Shown here: in pieces, positions 31,766-43,172 of the stretch
Numbering within the stretch: the first letter of the stretch is position 1
How the letters are laid out: each line of letters begins with the position of its first letter
Assembly (NCBI GenBank): GCA_963580285.1
Contig: OY757021.1
Span: 94,475,221 to 94,539,220, forward strand
Length of the DNA: 64,000 nt
DNA from: Lucinisca nassula
Taxonomy: Eukaryota > Mollusca > Bivalvia > Lucinida > Lucinidae
Direction of reading: 5' to 3'
Position numbers and translations under genes: made by a program
Notes under the pieces: model-generated
Databases searched by the model: none
Told to the model about the DNA's origin: nothing
Seen by the model: the letters and a program-made list of their open reading frames with translations, nothing else

Positions 31766-34700
31766 ATGTCTATGTCATATCTAACAGATTTGAAAATTTC
31801 TTGCTGGAATATCAATGGATATAAACACAAGCAGTATAATAAGTACTTGGACGCTAACTTTATTAATCATCTAGCCTCACAAGATATAGTTTGTTTACTT
31901 GAAACACACTGTGATATAGACAACTCCCTTGTTTTACCAGAATATAAAGCTGTTCATTTGTTTAGGCCAAAGGCAAAAAATACGAGAAAAAGATCAGGTG
32001 GTATCTCTATCTTTGTCCGCCATAGTATTGTTAAAGGTATTAAATTTTTAGACCACCAAAATAGTGATTACATTTGGTTACATCTAAGTAAAGAATTCTT
32101 TGGTTTGAGAGAAGATATTTACATATGTTTTCTATATTTTTCACCTGAGTATTCTTCTTATACTCTATCCCAGGACTTGGATCTGATCGATATTATAGAA
32201 AAAGACATTATTAAATATCAAAAGAAAGGTAAAATTATTATTGGAGGTGACTTCAATGCTCGTACGGGAGTTGAGTATGATTTTATCGCACAAGATGACA
32301 GTATTCATATACCTCTCTTTGATACATATGTAAGCGATGATATTCCAGTAAGAAGATACAGTTATGATAATATTGTTAATAATAGAGGTAAACAGTTACT
32401 GAATCTCTGTATTCAATCTAGTCTTAGAATTCTTAATGGTAGAGTATTGGGAGATTCCCTCGGACAGTACACGTCACACCAACCTTCAGGAAGTAGTGTT
32501 ATTGATTATGTTATTACCTCTGAAGAACTTTTCAGTATTATACCCACTTTTCAAGTCCATACATTTGAACCTGACTTGTCTGATCACTGTCAGGTCTCCT
32601 TTCAGTTGTACATTAATTGTCCAATTTACAAAGAGAAAAAAGAATTACAGTCATTGCCACTTGCATTTAAATGGGATGACCAGTCGCCTTCGAAATTTCA
32701 AGAAGCCTTGACCTCTAAAGAAATACAAGAAAGACTAAATAAATTTGTGTCCTCTACATACACAGCTTCTTCTGTGAATGATGCCGCATTAGATTTTAGC
32801 GATATCCTTACAAGTGCTGCATCACTATCACTTAAAGTAAAAAATAAAAAAGCAGCTCGTGGTACAGGCCCTGTGAAAAATAAATGCAAAACAAAACCGA
32901 AATGGTATGATTTTTCTCTACAAAAAGCGCGAAGAGAATTATTACGTAAAGAAACACTTTTTCAACAATACAGTAATGATCCTTTTGTGAGGTCCTCATT
33001 TTATAAAGCTTTAAAAGAGTTTAGAAAATTACGTAAATTAAAATGCCGTCAATACAAACAAAATATCCTGAATCAATTAGATGCCATGAGGGATGATAAT
33101 CCATCCGCTTATTGGAAGCTTCTAGATGAATTAAAGAATAATGAATGTAAGAATAAAAGTGCATCTATACCCAGTGATGAGTGGCAAGAACATTTTGAAT
33201 CCTTAAACCAATTAAACAAACCTCCCATTCCAAATATTTTAGAACAAATATCAGTATTGGAAGATACTACAAATTTTAATGAACTTGACTATATTATATC
33301 AGAAAAAGAAATTTACAACTGCATAAAAGATCTTAAAAACAAAAAATCTAGTGGGTGTGATTCAATTTTGAATGAAATGTTGAAATACGGTCAGTTTTAT
33401 CTTCAACCTGCAATTCATAAGTTATTTAACTTAGTTCTGTCTAATTGTAGCTATCCAGCACTCTGGTCTAAAGGCATTATAACCCCTTTACATAAAAAAG
33501 GATCATTTAATGACCCTAATAATTACAGAGGCATAACTATCAGCAGCTGTATCGGAAAGCTTTTCAATAAAATTTTAAACAATAGACTAGTTGACTTCTT
33601 ACATAAACATAATATTATATGTAAAGAACAAATAGGTTTTACTAAAGAAACTAGGACGACCGATCACATGTTTGTATTGAAGAATCTGGTTGATAAACAC
33701 ACTCGTAAAGGAGCCCAGCCATTGTATACATGTTTTGTTGATTTTAAACGTGCTTTTGATACCGTATGGCATGACGGATTGTTCTATAAACTAAAAAAAC
33801 TAGGCATCGGCGATAAATTTTATAAAACTATTAGAAGTATGTACAGTTCAACAACCTTAAGTGTCCGTGTAGGCGACTACTGCACAGAGACTTTTCCCTG
33901 TAGGGTAGGCGTTCGTCAAGGAGACAATCTTAGTCCTACTTTATTTAATATATTTATAAATGATATTCCCAAGTATTTTGATTCATCTTGTGACCCTGTA
34001 AAGTTATCTGACATATATATTAATTGCTTGCTTTATGCTGATGATCTTATCCTCCTTTCTTCGAGTAAAAATGGACTGCAAAACATGCTTAATAAACTGT
34101 CTCTTTTTTGTGATGAATGGGGAATGGAAATTAATCTGAATAAAACTAAGTCATTAGTGTTTAGTGCAGGCACAAGAAACAGAAATGTTAATGTAGATTT
34201 CAAAGATACACCCATTGAGTGTGTGAAAAATTATACTTATTTAGGTGTAACGTTTTCTAATTCTGGGAGTTTCAGCGATGCCAAATTGGCTCTATATCAT
34301 AAAGGACTAAAAGCCCAATTTAAATTATCCAAAGCATTTTATCCCCAACCTCCAGGAATCAAATCATGCCTTCATATTTTTGATCATACAATTAAGCCAA
34401 TACTTCTATATGGCTCTGAAATCTGGGGATGCCTTTCCTCTAGTAAAATAGAAACCAAATCTGATAATTATTTGTTAAGCATGTGTGATAGATTACCACA
34501 AGAAAAACTACATTTGAAGTTTTGCAAATATCTGCTTGGTGTTGGACCTAAGACCTCAACATTAGCAGTGAGAGGGGAAATAGGCCGTTTTCCTATGCTT
34601 TTAGAAATTTTACCTAACATGTTCAAATATTTTGACCACATCAGAAAATCCAATAATATTCTCCTAAAGGAAGCATTGACTCTTTCTGAAAATCTTAGCT

Positions 34701-35311
34701 TATCAGGCACAGATTCTTGGTTCAACTTCTTAAAAACGGTCTTGAAATATTTACATATTGACATAGATTTGTATGCATCCTCGGGTAAATATATATACAG
34801 ACTAGTGTTAAGAGCTCTTTTGGTGAAATATAGAACAATTTGGAAAGAACGTATTAATTATACTCACAGCACCCACAATAAAGATCAGGGCAACAAACTC
34901 AGAACTTATAGTCTTTTTAAACAGCACTTTGAAATGGAAAAGTACCTTCTGTGGGGCAGTAAAAACCAAAGGAAAAACATTTGTAAATTCAGGGTTAGTA
35001 ATCATCAATTAGAAATAGAACGAGGACGTTACAACAATATTTCTGTTTCGAAAAGATTGTGCAAATTGTGCAATGAAAATATAGAAGATGAGATACACTT
35101 CTTATTTCAGTGTCCTTCTTTATCAACGTATAGGATGCCATTTTTAAATGACATATACTCCCTATTTCCTAAAGTAAGTAAATTGCAAGATAAAGAAAAA
35201 TTCATTTGGATTTTTAGTTGTGAAGACCAGAAAGTGTTTTGTATATTGGACAAAGTTTTGTCTGTGCTATTCGATGCAAGGCAAAAAATACTAGAGACTG
35301 TTGGTTTTTAG
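31766..35311 (+). CDS. LINE ORF2: endonuclease-reverse transcriptase, intact
   Basis: 1181 residues without a stop, far longer than any other frame here. Residues 1-275 form an AP-type endonuclease: CWNING (~13), LLETH (~44), GGDFNAR (~160), SVIDYVI (~245) and LSDHC (~270), the conserved Asn, Glu, Asp and His positions being present. Residues ~500-800 are reverse transcriptase: PLHKKGSFNDPNNYRGI, FVDFKRAFDTVW (motif A Asp), GVRQGDNLSPTLFNIF and LLYADDLILLSS (YADD). At ~1099 a CKLC...HFLFQC cluster gives a Cys/His zinc-binding tail. The role is target-primed reverse transcription in the nucleus. I would place it in the broad CR1/L2/Jockey assemblage. No ORF1 is evident upstream. The ATG at 31766 precedes the endonuclease core by only 12 codons. 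Confidence 0.95.
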   Translation: MSMSYLTDLKISCWNINGYKHKQYNKYLDANFINHLASQDIVCLLETHCDIDNSLVLPEYKAVHLFRPKAKNTRKRSGGISIFVRHSIVKGIKFLDHQNSDYIWLHLSKEFFGLREDIYICFLYFSPEYSSYTLSQDLDLIDIIEKDIIKYQKKGKIIIGGDFNARTGVEYDFIAQDDSIHIPLFDTYVSDDIPVRRYSYDNIVNNRGKQLLNLCIQSSLRILNGRVLGDSLGQYTSHQPSGSSVIDYVITSEELFSIIPTFQVHTFEPDLSDHCQVSFQLYINCPIYKEKKELQSLPLAFKWDDQSPSKFQEALTSKEIQERLNKFVSSTYTASSVNDAALDFSDILTSAASLSLKVKNKKAARGTGPVKNKCKTKPKWYDFSLQKARRELLRKETLFQQYSNDPFVRSSFYKALKEFRKLRKLKCRQYKQNILNQLDAMRDDNPSAYWKLLDELKNNECKNKSASIPSDEWQEHFESLNQLNKPPIPNILEQISVLEDTTNFNELDYIISEKEIYNCIKDLKNKKSSGCDSILNEMLKYGQFYLQPAIHKLFNLVLSNCSYPALWSKGIITPLHKKGSFNDPNNYRGITISSCIGKLFNKILNNRLVDFLHKHNIICKEQIGFTKETRTTDHMFVLKNLVDKHTRKGAQPLYTCFVDFKRAFDTVWHDGLFYKLKKLGIGDKFYKTIRSMYSSTTLSVRVGDYCTETFPCRVGVRQGDNLSPTLFNIFINDIPKYFDSSCDPVKLSDIYINCLLYADDLILLSSSKNGLQNMLNKLSLFCDEWGMEINLNKTKSLVFSAGTRNRNVNVDFKDTPIECVKNYTYLGVTFSNSGSFSDAKLALYHKGLKAQFKLSKAFYPQPPGIKSCLHIFDHTIKPILLYGSEIWGCLSSSKIETKSDNYLLSMCDRLPQEKLHLKFCKYLLGVGPKTSTLAVRGEIGRFPMLLEILPNMFKYFDHIRKSNNILLKEALTLSENLSLSGTDSWFNFLKTVLKYLHIDIDLYASSGKYIYRLVLRALLVKYRTIWKERINYTHSTHNKDQGNKLRTYSLFKQHFEMEKYLLWGSKNQRKNICKFRVSNHQLEIERGRYNNISVSKRLCKLCNENIEDEIHFLFQCPSLSTYRMPFLNDIYSLFPKVSKLQDKEKFIWIFSCEDQKVFCILDKVLSVLFDARQKILETVGF

Positions 35312-35669
35312 TTGTGGCGTGTACTGTGCGGAGCAATTTCAGTTTGATATTAGTATTGCTATGGTCTGCAACATGCAGAGTAGCATGGTGGCTGTAGCTT
35401 TTGCTTGCCGCATGGTCTGGGACTCATGTATATGCATAGATATGTATACATGTGCATGTACGTTTATGTATGTGTATATATTTATATAAATATATCCTTT
35501 AGGGGAAGCGGAGGATCAAATATATAATGTCAAATTAAGACAGGAGTCCAGGCGCATGGGGTGGCAATTTGCTGGTGTGCTACCTACTTAACATCGATTT
35601 TCTTGAATGGTCGGTCATAGTCGTTCATTTCCGTAATGTACGATTGTGTCCATTGCAACAATTTGTATG

Positions 35670-35707
<38 letters not shown>

Positions 35708-35850
35708 CCTTATTTTTATTATTATTATTATTATTGTTGTTATTATTATTATTTTCTTTCATGCTTCTGCCTTTTATGGGCGCATTTCATGTATGTTATG
35801 TATGTGATTTGCAAATAAAGTTTCGTATTCGTATTCGTATTCGTATTCAG
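35312..35850 (+). mobile_element. LINE 3' UTR with AATAAA and (TTCGTA)n tail
   Basis: After the TAG at 35309-35311 the UTR holds a ~37-base T tract (35671-35707) and a (TTA)n run. AATAAA lies at 35814-35819, followed by four TTCGTA repeats to about 35850. Tandem short 3' repeats instead of poly-A are known for several LINE clades. The end of the repeat is the best estimate of the LINE 3' boundary. Confidence 0.8.
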
Positions 35851-36214
35851 TGCTAAGATGATCCTAGTCGAATACTCTCACGGAAAAGGCCGGAATATTG
35901 CGACTTCTACTCGAGCAATGCTTCCAAAATGGCGCTATTGGAAAGTCTTCTGTCAAAAGTTTCCAATCATTTTTTATCGAAAAAGGAGCCATTTAAGATG
36001 AAATAAGCACTCCTGCTATGTTAAATCATTACAAAGGTACTATGCCATTGCACTGTTACACAATAATCGAGTTTCGTTTTTCTTATCACACCAGTCATTG
36101 TCATATTTTGGCCTTTTTCAATCAAGAAAGACAACCCTTGATTACAATATGATTCATTTCAGCACTACCAGTTGATGATTTTTTTGCACATGCCGTTGCA
36201 CCCTCTTTCATAGC

Positions 36215-36400
36215 AAAGTCCCTAGCTCAAAGAGGTAAACTTAGCTACACTATCATCAGCACCTTCAGCTGTCGAAATAGTCGAATTGAGAAGGGCATTC
36301 CAGAATCTAATGGTTCTGCAACTTCTGGGGAAGAACTTTCTGAAACGACACGGCTGAAACGACTCCAGACCGAAACGTTCCTGATTCACGCATTGGAGTG
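36215..36400 (-). pseudogene. LINE RT C-terminal fragment
   Basis: Minus strand reads LESFQPCRFRKFFPRSCR then TIRFWNALLNSTISTAEG, ADDSVAKFTSLS and a stop, homologous to the end of the remnant at 26500-26680 (FPRTIRYLNVLPDSIIST). It is a ~60-residue relic. 35851-36214 shows nothing else. Confidence 0.78.
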
Positions 36401-36517
36401 TTAGTAAAGAAAAGTGAGAAATAAAAGAATCTGACAGACTGTCAGTTAGAGTGATTTTCCCTCTTTATAAATGTCAGTTCTAATCAAACGTTATAAAGAT
36501 TCTAGAAGAAAATCAGG

Positions 36518-37793
36518 GGAACAAGACAGTTCCCATCAGGGGAACAAGACAGTTCCCCGACAAGACAGTTGCCCGACAAGGTTGTTGGAGACAGTTCCCC
36601 CGACACATTTGAAGACAGTTCCCCGACACTTTTGAAGACAGTTCCCCGACACTATTGTTTATAGTTAAATGACATGTTACTGATAGTTATAATTGGCAAT
36701 TACCGTATTCGCCCTAATTACCGCACATGCTCCTATAAGCGCACACCAAAGCTATTTTTGAAAAGGAAATGCATAAGCGCACACTTTACAGTAATCTCCC
36801 CTTGAAGATCTCGTAGAAAATCTATAAAAAACTTACCATTATTTCTTCCAACTGTGAAGGCAATGCTTAAGTATCTTTTTCCGTCCCATTAAATATCAGT
36901 ATGCATCATCTTGGAAGCTGTTGTTTTCGTATCAAGTGTGCGCTAATTAGGTAGATTTTTCACCATGATTTTATGACACGATTTTGAAAAAACTAAGCGC
37001 ACGGTGCGGTAATTAGGGCGAATACGGTAGTTCCCAGTCACTTTTAAAGACAGTTCCCCGACACTATTGTTCATAGTCTTTATGTCCTAATTGGCAATTG
37101 GGGATAATAAAGGCTAAGTGATCATTGTGAATAGATTAAGTATACCTGTGATTTGGAGAGGCAATGTCTTTCTGTGCCGGGGAATTGTCTTTATAATAAG
37201 ATATATAAGTTATTATTTGCATGTTTCTTGCTATGACAACTATATATTAATGAGTTGCCTGAAATTTCCTTGTTGATTTCAAGACAGTTCGCCGACATTT
37301 GTTCTGACAATGATCTGTCTGGAAGTATAAGCCAGAGGAGAGGTAATGTTCTTATACTTTAATAATATTTATTTAGAACAAAAACTTTGAACTCAGCTAC
37401 ATTTTTCAAATGTTTATTATATGGACAAATGACAATTAGAAATATACTATTGCGTTTCCTAGAAGACATTTTTGTTTTGTTTAAATGTGTGCAGGTTCAT
37501 TAACTGAACATGCTAGTTCGCTTAATTTTAGGTGTATTCATTACACTTATTGATAATGGTATCAAGTATAAGCTTTTATTTTATACATGTAAAAGTCTGC
37601 CAGGGGAACTGTCTTCAAAATATTGATGAACACATAATAACCTATCAATTATGATAATCATCATGATCAGTCAAAGGTCATTTGACTTTGAACAATAGTG
37701 TTGGGGGACTGTCTTCAAAAGTGTCGGGGAACTGTCTCCAAAAACCGTGTCGGGGGACTGTCTCCAAAAACCGTGTCGGGGAACTGTCTCGAT
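36518..37793. mobile_element. Foldback element with inverted arrays of GACAGTTCCCCGACA
   Basis: The left end (36518-36659) holds several GACAGTTCCCCGACA units. The right end (37694-37790) holds their reverse complement TGTCGGGGAACTGTC, in matching order around GAAGACAGTTCC/GGAACTGTCTTC. The innermost pair, CGACACTATTGTTTA against GAACAATAGTGTTG, closes the structure. Extra single units lie at 37048, 37182 and 37280. It is non-coding. Confidence 0.85.
36701..37029. mobile_element. MITE with perfect 26-bp terminal inverted repeats
   Basis: The left terminus begins TACCGTATTCGCCCTAATTA (36701-36726) and the right terminus is its exact reverse complement (37004-37029). The interior carries subterminal AAGCGCACAC and GTGTGCGCT repeats. 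TA at both extreme ends could be a TA target duplication. It lies wholly inside the foldback element, so it is younger. No ORF. Confidence 0.93.
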
Positions 37794-38279
37794 TCCGAAA
37801 ATCGGCAATTTTTGAACCATGGCAGGTATGCCAGAACACTGTATTAGCTAATAAAGAAGGTTGAATATTGGTGTGAACACACTGGTACTTCGATTTCTGA
37901 ATTGTCTGTCTCGCAGAATGGTAATAATTGATTTAAAATATTTTATTGGCAAATCAAATGAATTTCAATAAGGCCTAAAAAAAATTGTTTGTTTCAGGTA
38001 ACCCGACCCTACCTAGAAATTAACCGCGACCCTATTTTTTTTCCCCGCACTTTTCAATCCCGAAAAATATTCGACTTGCCGTTTTCCGATTCGCCGTAGT
38101 ACCGGACCTTGGTCCCGGCAAATATCACGTATAATATAAAATGGCGATTCGTCTCCGTATTCAGGCGTGTATTCCCTGCATTTGCGTACTACCTGCACCC
38201 CTTTTTTAGCCAAAGTCTGGGGAAAAACTTTATTATGTTGTATTACCTGCATGAAACATTTGCTGAAATATTGGTGGGT

Positions 38280-38585
38280 TCGCCCCTGCCCATAGGGGCT
38301 TGAAGAAATATATGGGCTGCACGATGCTTCCACGCAGAGCTGTATCCGGCCCGCACACTAGTACTGGTAAACCGCTTAGAGGATCTAAGCCTGCCCAGGA
38401 ACTGCGGTGCGAGGCGGAACATCCATGCTAATAAACCCTATTGGTTTCATTGGGTGACAGGGCTTGAGATGTCATTTCATCTCAGTGTCGGGTAAAAGTC
38501 CCACAAAATTGGAAGCAACGTCTCCAAAATGACCTTTACAGTGTTGACGGGGACGTTAAACCTCAAATCAAACAAACAAACAAAC
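38280..38585 (+). mobile_element. X retroposon, full-length reference copy
   Basis: 306 bp from GCCCCTGCCCATAGGGGC to GACGGGGACGTTAAACCTC and a (CAAA)n tail. It is flanked by an exact 14-bp duplication AAATATTGGTGGGT (38266-38279 and 38586-38599). There is no ORF and no convincing Pol III box. Variable TSDs of 13-14 bp and a simple-repeat tail indicate movement by a LINE. The last ~55 bp resemble the tail of the SINE at 57147-57459. Confidence 0.92.
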
Positions 38586-38763
38586 AAATATTGGTGGGTG
38601 CGTGAGTGAGAAAAAGTAAGAATTTGGCCAGTTTTTGAAACACACAACGGAACCCGCGATCGTCTACAAAAGGCGGAAAAATGCACCTGCGTGCGAGTAT
38701 CACCAGAAAGCATGTATTTTACATTAAAATGTTGAAGAAAATTTACCTGTTCACCCTTGTTAT

Positions 38764-40006
38764 TATGTCTCGCCCGAAAATTTTTTTTTCGGAGAGACAT
38801 ATTGTTTTTCCCCCGGGCGTCCGTCTGTCCGTCTGTCACACATTCGTGTCCGCTCTGTAACTTGAAAACCATTAGAGCTATCACCACGAAACTTCGTATA
38901 AATATTAATCAGCATTAGACGACGTGCAGTGCGCAAGAACCATAACTCTCGCATTTATACTTTTTGAATTATCTCCCTTTGAAGTTTGCTGGTATGTATA
39001 TATGTATTGGCAAATCGTGTCCTGTCAATTACTTTCTTATTTTTTGATGGATTTTAAAATTACTCGGCAGAAATATTAACAACCATAAGACGATTTATGG
39101 TGCGCATGAGGCAGGTCGGTACCTCAAAGGTCAAGGTCATACTTAGAGGTCAAAGGTCAAAAAAGGGGCCTTTTTTTTCGTATTTGGTCAATAACTTTCT
39201 TATTTTGAGATAGATTTTAAAATTACTTGGCATAATTATTAACAACCATAAGACGATGTGTGGTGCGCATGAGGCAGGTCGGTTCCTCAAAGGTCAAGGT
39301 CATACTTAGAGGTCAAAGGTCAAAAAAAGGGCCTTTTTTTCGTATTTGGTCAATAACTTTCAAATTTTGAGATGGATTTTAAAATTACTTGGCATAATTA
39401 TTAACAATCATGAGACGATTTGTGGTGCACATCAGGCAGGTCGGTACCTCAAAGGTCAAGGTCATACTTAGAGGTCAAAGGTCAAAAAGTGGGCCTTTTT
39501 TCGTATTTGGTCAATAACTTTCTTATTTTGAGATGGATTTTGAAATCACATGGCAGAAATGTGAACCAATATAAGTCGATGTGTTGCGCGCATGACCCAG
39601 GTTGGTACCTCAAAGGTCTGGGTCATACTTAGAGGTCAAAGGTAAAAAAAGGGGCCTTTTTTCGGGTTTTGTCAATAACTTGCCTATTTTTAAATAGAAT
39701 TTGAAGTTACTTGGCAAACATGTTAACTATCATGGGACGATGTGTTGCATGCATGATTCAGTTCGGTACCTAAAATGTCAAGGTCATACATAGAGGTCAA
39801 AGGTAAAAGGGGCCTTTTTTGTGTTTGGTCAATAACTTTCTTATTTTTAGATGGATTTTGAAATTGCTAGGCAGAAATGTTAACCACCATGAGATGATGT
39901 GTTGCACGCATGACCCAGTTTAATACCTGAAAGGTCAAGGTCATACATAGAGGTTAAAGGTAAGAAAGGGCCTTTTTTGTGTTCTGTCAATAACTTTCTT
40001 ATTACC
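38764..40006 (+). repeat. Hairpin-ended tandem element, ~162-bp monomers with AGGTCA sites
   Basis: It opens with the hairpin TATGTCTC...GAGACATA (38764-38801) and a CGTCCGTCTGTCCGTCTGTC run. About six monomers of ~160 bp follow, with GGTCAATAACTTTCTTATTT, GATTTTAAAATTACTTGG and AAAGGTCAAGGTCATACTTA. Each monomer has two AGGTCA pairs: AGGTCAAGGTCA and AGAGGTCAAAGGTCA (three intact sets at 39128-39159, 39291-39322 and 39453-39484). It ends at the next hairpin, 40009. Confidence 0.9.
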
Positions 40007-40008
40007 GG

Positions 40009-41290
40009 TATGCCCCCAACTTTGAAAAAGTTGGAGGGGCATATTGGTTCTGGTTCGTTCGTCCGTCCGTTACGCTTTTGATGCATAGCATAACTAAAGA
40101 ACCGTGTATGCTAGGGTTTTGAAATTTCATATATGGATTCCTCATGGAAAATTAGCTGACGCGTATTTTTTTTCTCGTCAGGATTATGCCCCTTTCAAGA
40201 GTTATTGCTTTTGAAATTTTTTTAATAAAATCTTGTCAGCAAGATATCTAAAAAACTATTGGAGCTAGAGGCTTGAAAGTTGATGAATATATTGGTGGTG
40301 ATGATTAGATGAACTGATTAACTTTTGACAAAATTCCGAAAAATACTTTGCGAGTTATGGCCCTTTGTCATTTTGGTAATTTGTGCCCATTGTAATGAAT
40401 GCTAAAAGTGATGCATAGCATAACTTTAGAACCGTGTATGCTAGGGTTTTGAAATTTCATATATGGATTCCTCATGAAAAATTAGCTGACACGTATTTTT
40501 TTTCTCGTCCGGATTATGCCCCTTTCAAGAGTTATTGCCCTTTGAAATTTTTTAATAAAATCTTGTCAGCAAAATATCTCAAACACTATTGGAGCTAGAG
40601 CCTTGAAAGTTGTTAAGTATATTGGTGGTGATGAGTATATGAACCGATTAACTTTTGACAAAATTCCGAAAAATACTTTGCGAGTTATGGCCCTTTGTCA
40701 TTTTGGTAATTTGTGCCCATTGTAATGAATGCTAAAAGTGATGCATAGCATCACTTTAGAACTGTGTATGCTATGGTTTTGAAATTTCATATATGCTTTT
40801 CTGATGAAAAATAAGCTGACGCGTATTTTTTTTATCGTCAGGATTATGCCCCTTTCAAGAGTTATTGCTTTTGAAATTTTTTTAATAAAATCTTGTCAGC
40901 AAGATATCTCAAAAACTATTGGAGCTAGAGGCTTGAAAGTTGATGAATATATTGGTGGTGATGAGTAGATGAACTGATTAACTTTTGACAAAATTCCGAA
41001 AAATACTTTGCGAGTTATGGCCCTTTGTCATTTTGGTAATTTGTGCCCATTGTAATGAATGCTAAAAGTGATGCATACATGTAGCATAACTTTAGAACCG
41101 TGTATGCTAGGATTTTGAAATTTCATATATGGATTCCTCATGAAAAATTAGCTGACACGTATTTTTTTTCTCGTCCGGATTATGCCCCTTTCAAGAGTTA
41201 TTGCCCTTTGAATTTTTTTTAATAAAATCTTATCAGCAAGATATCTCAAAAACTATTGGAGCTAGAGGCTTGAAAGTTGGACCATGAGTC
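40009..41290 (-). repeat. Hairpin-ended tandem element, ~330-bp monomers
   Basis: Hairpin TATGCCCCCAACTTT/AAAGTTGGAGGGGCATA (40009-40043), a GTTCGTCCGTCCGT run, then about 3.6 units starting GATGCATAGCATAACTTTAG near 40079, 40408, 40738 and 41069. Units contain AATCTTGTCAGCAAGATATC and GAACTGATTAACTTTTGAC, the antisense of motifs in the 1-4.4 kb array, so the two arrays are one family. 41291-41610 is a decayed continuation with AGAGGTCAAAGGTAAA-type monomers of the neighbouring family. Confidence 0.88.
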
Positions 41291-41829
41291 TTGTGCAAGA
41301 CCAAGGTCCATACCTCCAATGTCAAGGCCATACCTAGAGGTCAAAGGTAAAAAAAGGACAGTCAATAACTTCCTTATTCTTTGATGGATTATGAAATTAC
41401 TTGGCAGAAATGTTAACCATCATGAGACGATGTGTTGTACCGCAAAGGTCAAGGCCATACTTAGAGGTCAAAGGTAAAAAAGTGCTTTTTTTGTTTACGG
41501 CCAATAACTTTATTTTTTTCTATGAACATTTTTAAAGTTACTATGCAGAAATGTTCATCTTCATTAGATGACAAGACCCAGCTCAATACCTCCAATGTCA
41601 AGGTTATACTTAGCAGTCAAAAACGGGGGAGACATCTGTGTTTTTGTAGAAAAACAAATTCTAGTTTATTTATGGCGATCGCTATTGACAGCCGGCTGTC
41701 GATAGCGAATTTGCTATTGACAGCCAGCACACTAAATTGGTGAAAATGGGATATTGCAAATTTATTGTATGTTTTAGTTTATAAACATTTATGGACAGGT
41801 TATTTAATGTAATTTATTATATAATGGCT

Positions 41830-42220
41830 AAGGCTGATGCGATTAATCGTATAATCGATTAATAGATCGATAAATTCCACAAAAATGATTATCATTTCTG
41901 ATTTGCTTTTAATCGATTACTTGTTAGGTACAATTTATTACCCAAAGTTATGCCTAAACAAGCGAGATGAGTGGCAAACAGTGCAGACCCTGAAGAGATG
42001 CCGCATTCTGCGGCGTCTCATCTGGGTCTACACTGTTTGCTCAGGCCTGTCTGTTCAAATATACATATGGTAGAGTGCAACATATGGTAAGAGTCATGCT
42101 CAGACAGAAAGCCAGACAGGTAAAATTATGACAAAAACCTTAGCGATTACTAATAGATTATCGATCGCAATGACAGGACTGATAATCGATTATCTTTTCA
42201 GCTCCGATTAGCCAGCCCTA
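41830..42220 (+). mobile_element. hAT-like MITE with palindromic core
   Basis: Ends are AAGGCTG and CAGCCCTA. TAATGGCT is duplicated on both sides (41822-41829 and 42222-42229), the 8-bp size expected of hAT elements. The interior has several TAATCGATTA-type palindromes and, at 41974-42040, the hairpin GCAAACAGTGCAGACCC... ...GGGTCTACACTGTTTGC. A reverse-orientation sibling lies at 47475-47879. Confidence 0.85.
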
Positions 42221-42479
42221 ATAATGGCTTCAGGTACTGTGATTATTCAGTCAGTTGGTCTTTACCATGGAACCTGCTAAAGTAGTGATATTACCAGCTG
42301 TTCCAATGATTTGGTGACTGTCTATCTTCTGATACATATCATTTCTATGACTAAGAATATTGTGAAGCCTTATTATTAATCTTCTTAATGCAAACAAATA
42401 TTTACTGTTTTGCCTGTGACCGAGGCCATTGTTGAGCTTATAGTATGGTAAGGCTCCGTTGTCTGTCTGTTGTTGTTGT

Positions 42480-43170
42480 CTGTCAACATTTTCAAACATC
42501 TTCTCCTCTGAAACCCCAAGGCCGATTGGATTTCATGTGAAGCATCCATGGGATGGGGGAACGAAAGTATGTTCGCAGGGTCCAGGTCACATGACCAAGA
42601 TGGTCGCCATGCCCATATAAGGTAAAACCCTTCAAAAATCTTCTCCGGAACCAGTGGGCCGATTGGCCTGAAACTTGGTATGTAGCATTAGGGACTCGGG
42701 TCCATCATATTTTGTTCAAATGATGACCCTTGGATGACCTTGACCAATTTTTCCAAGGTCAAATTTGGTCGCATAGACTTTTGTATGGGGAAAAGTCAAA
42801 ACCGTGTATTTTTTGAAAACTATTGCAGCCTGTGATCTGAAAATTAGTAGATGCAGTAAGCTAAATGGGTGGATGAAACTGCATGAGTATTCAAGGTCAA
42901 GGTCATTCTTTGACCTTTGTTCAAGGTCATTCAGATATGAGAATTAAAACTTATTTTTCTCAGAAACCACAAAGCCATTTGTAACGAAATTTCATATGGA
43001 AGTTTTTAAGAAAAAAGGAAATGACAATTAATCAATATGAATTTGGTCACATGACCAATATGGCCGTCATGCCCATGATGACTCCTGAATGACCATGACC
43101 TATTTTAGGCCAAGGTCAAATTTGGTCACATAGACTTTTGTATGGGGAAAAAGTCAAAACCGTGTATTTT
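42480..43170 (+). repeat. Divergent tandem repeat of CTTCTC(C)NGAAACC type
   Basis: Phrases such as TCTTCTCCGGAACCAGTGGG, GGCCGATTGG, GGTCAAATTTGGTC(G/A)CATAGACTTTTG and CAAGGTCAAGGTCATTC recur at ~150-400 bp intervals. It belongs to the same style of repeat as its neighbours but its own hairpin end is not visible. Confidence 0.7.
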
Positions 43171-43172
43171 TA

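Noticed and set aside
31512..31784. 90-residue ORF just before the LINE ORF2, as a candidate ORF1
   Set aside because: Hydrophobic peptide without RRM, zinc-knuckle or esterase features expected of LINE ORF1, and far too short.
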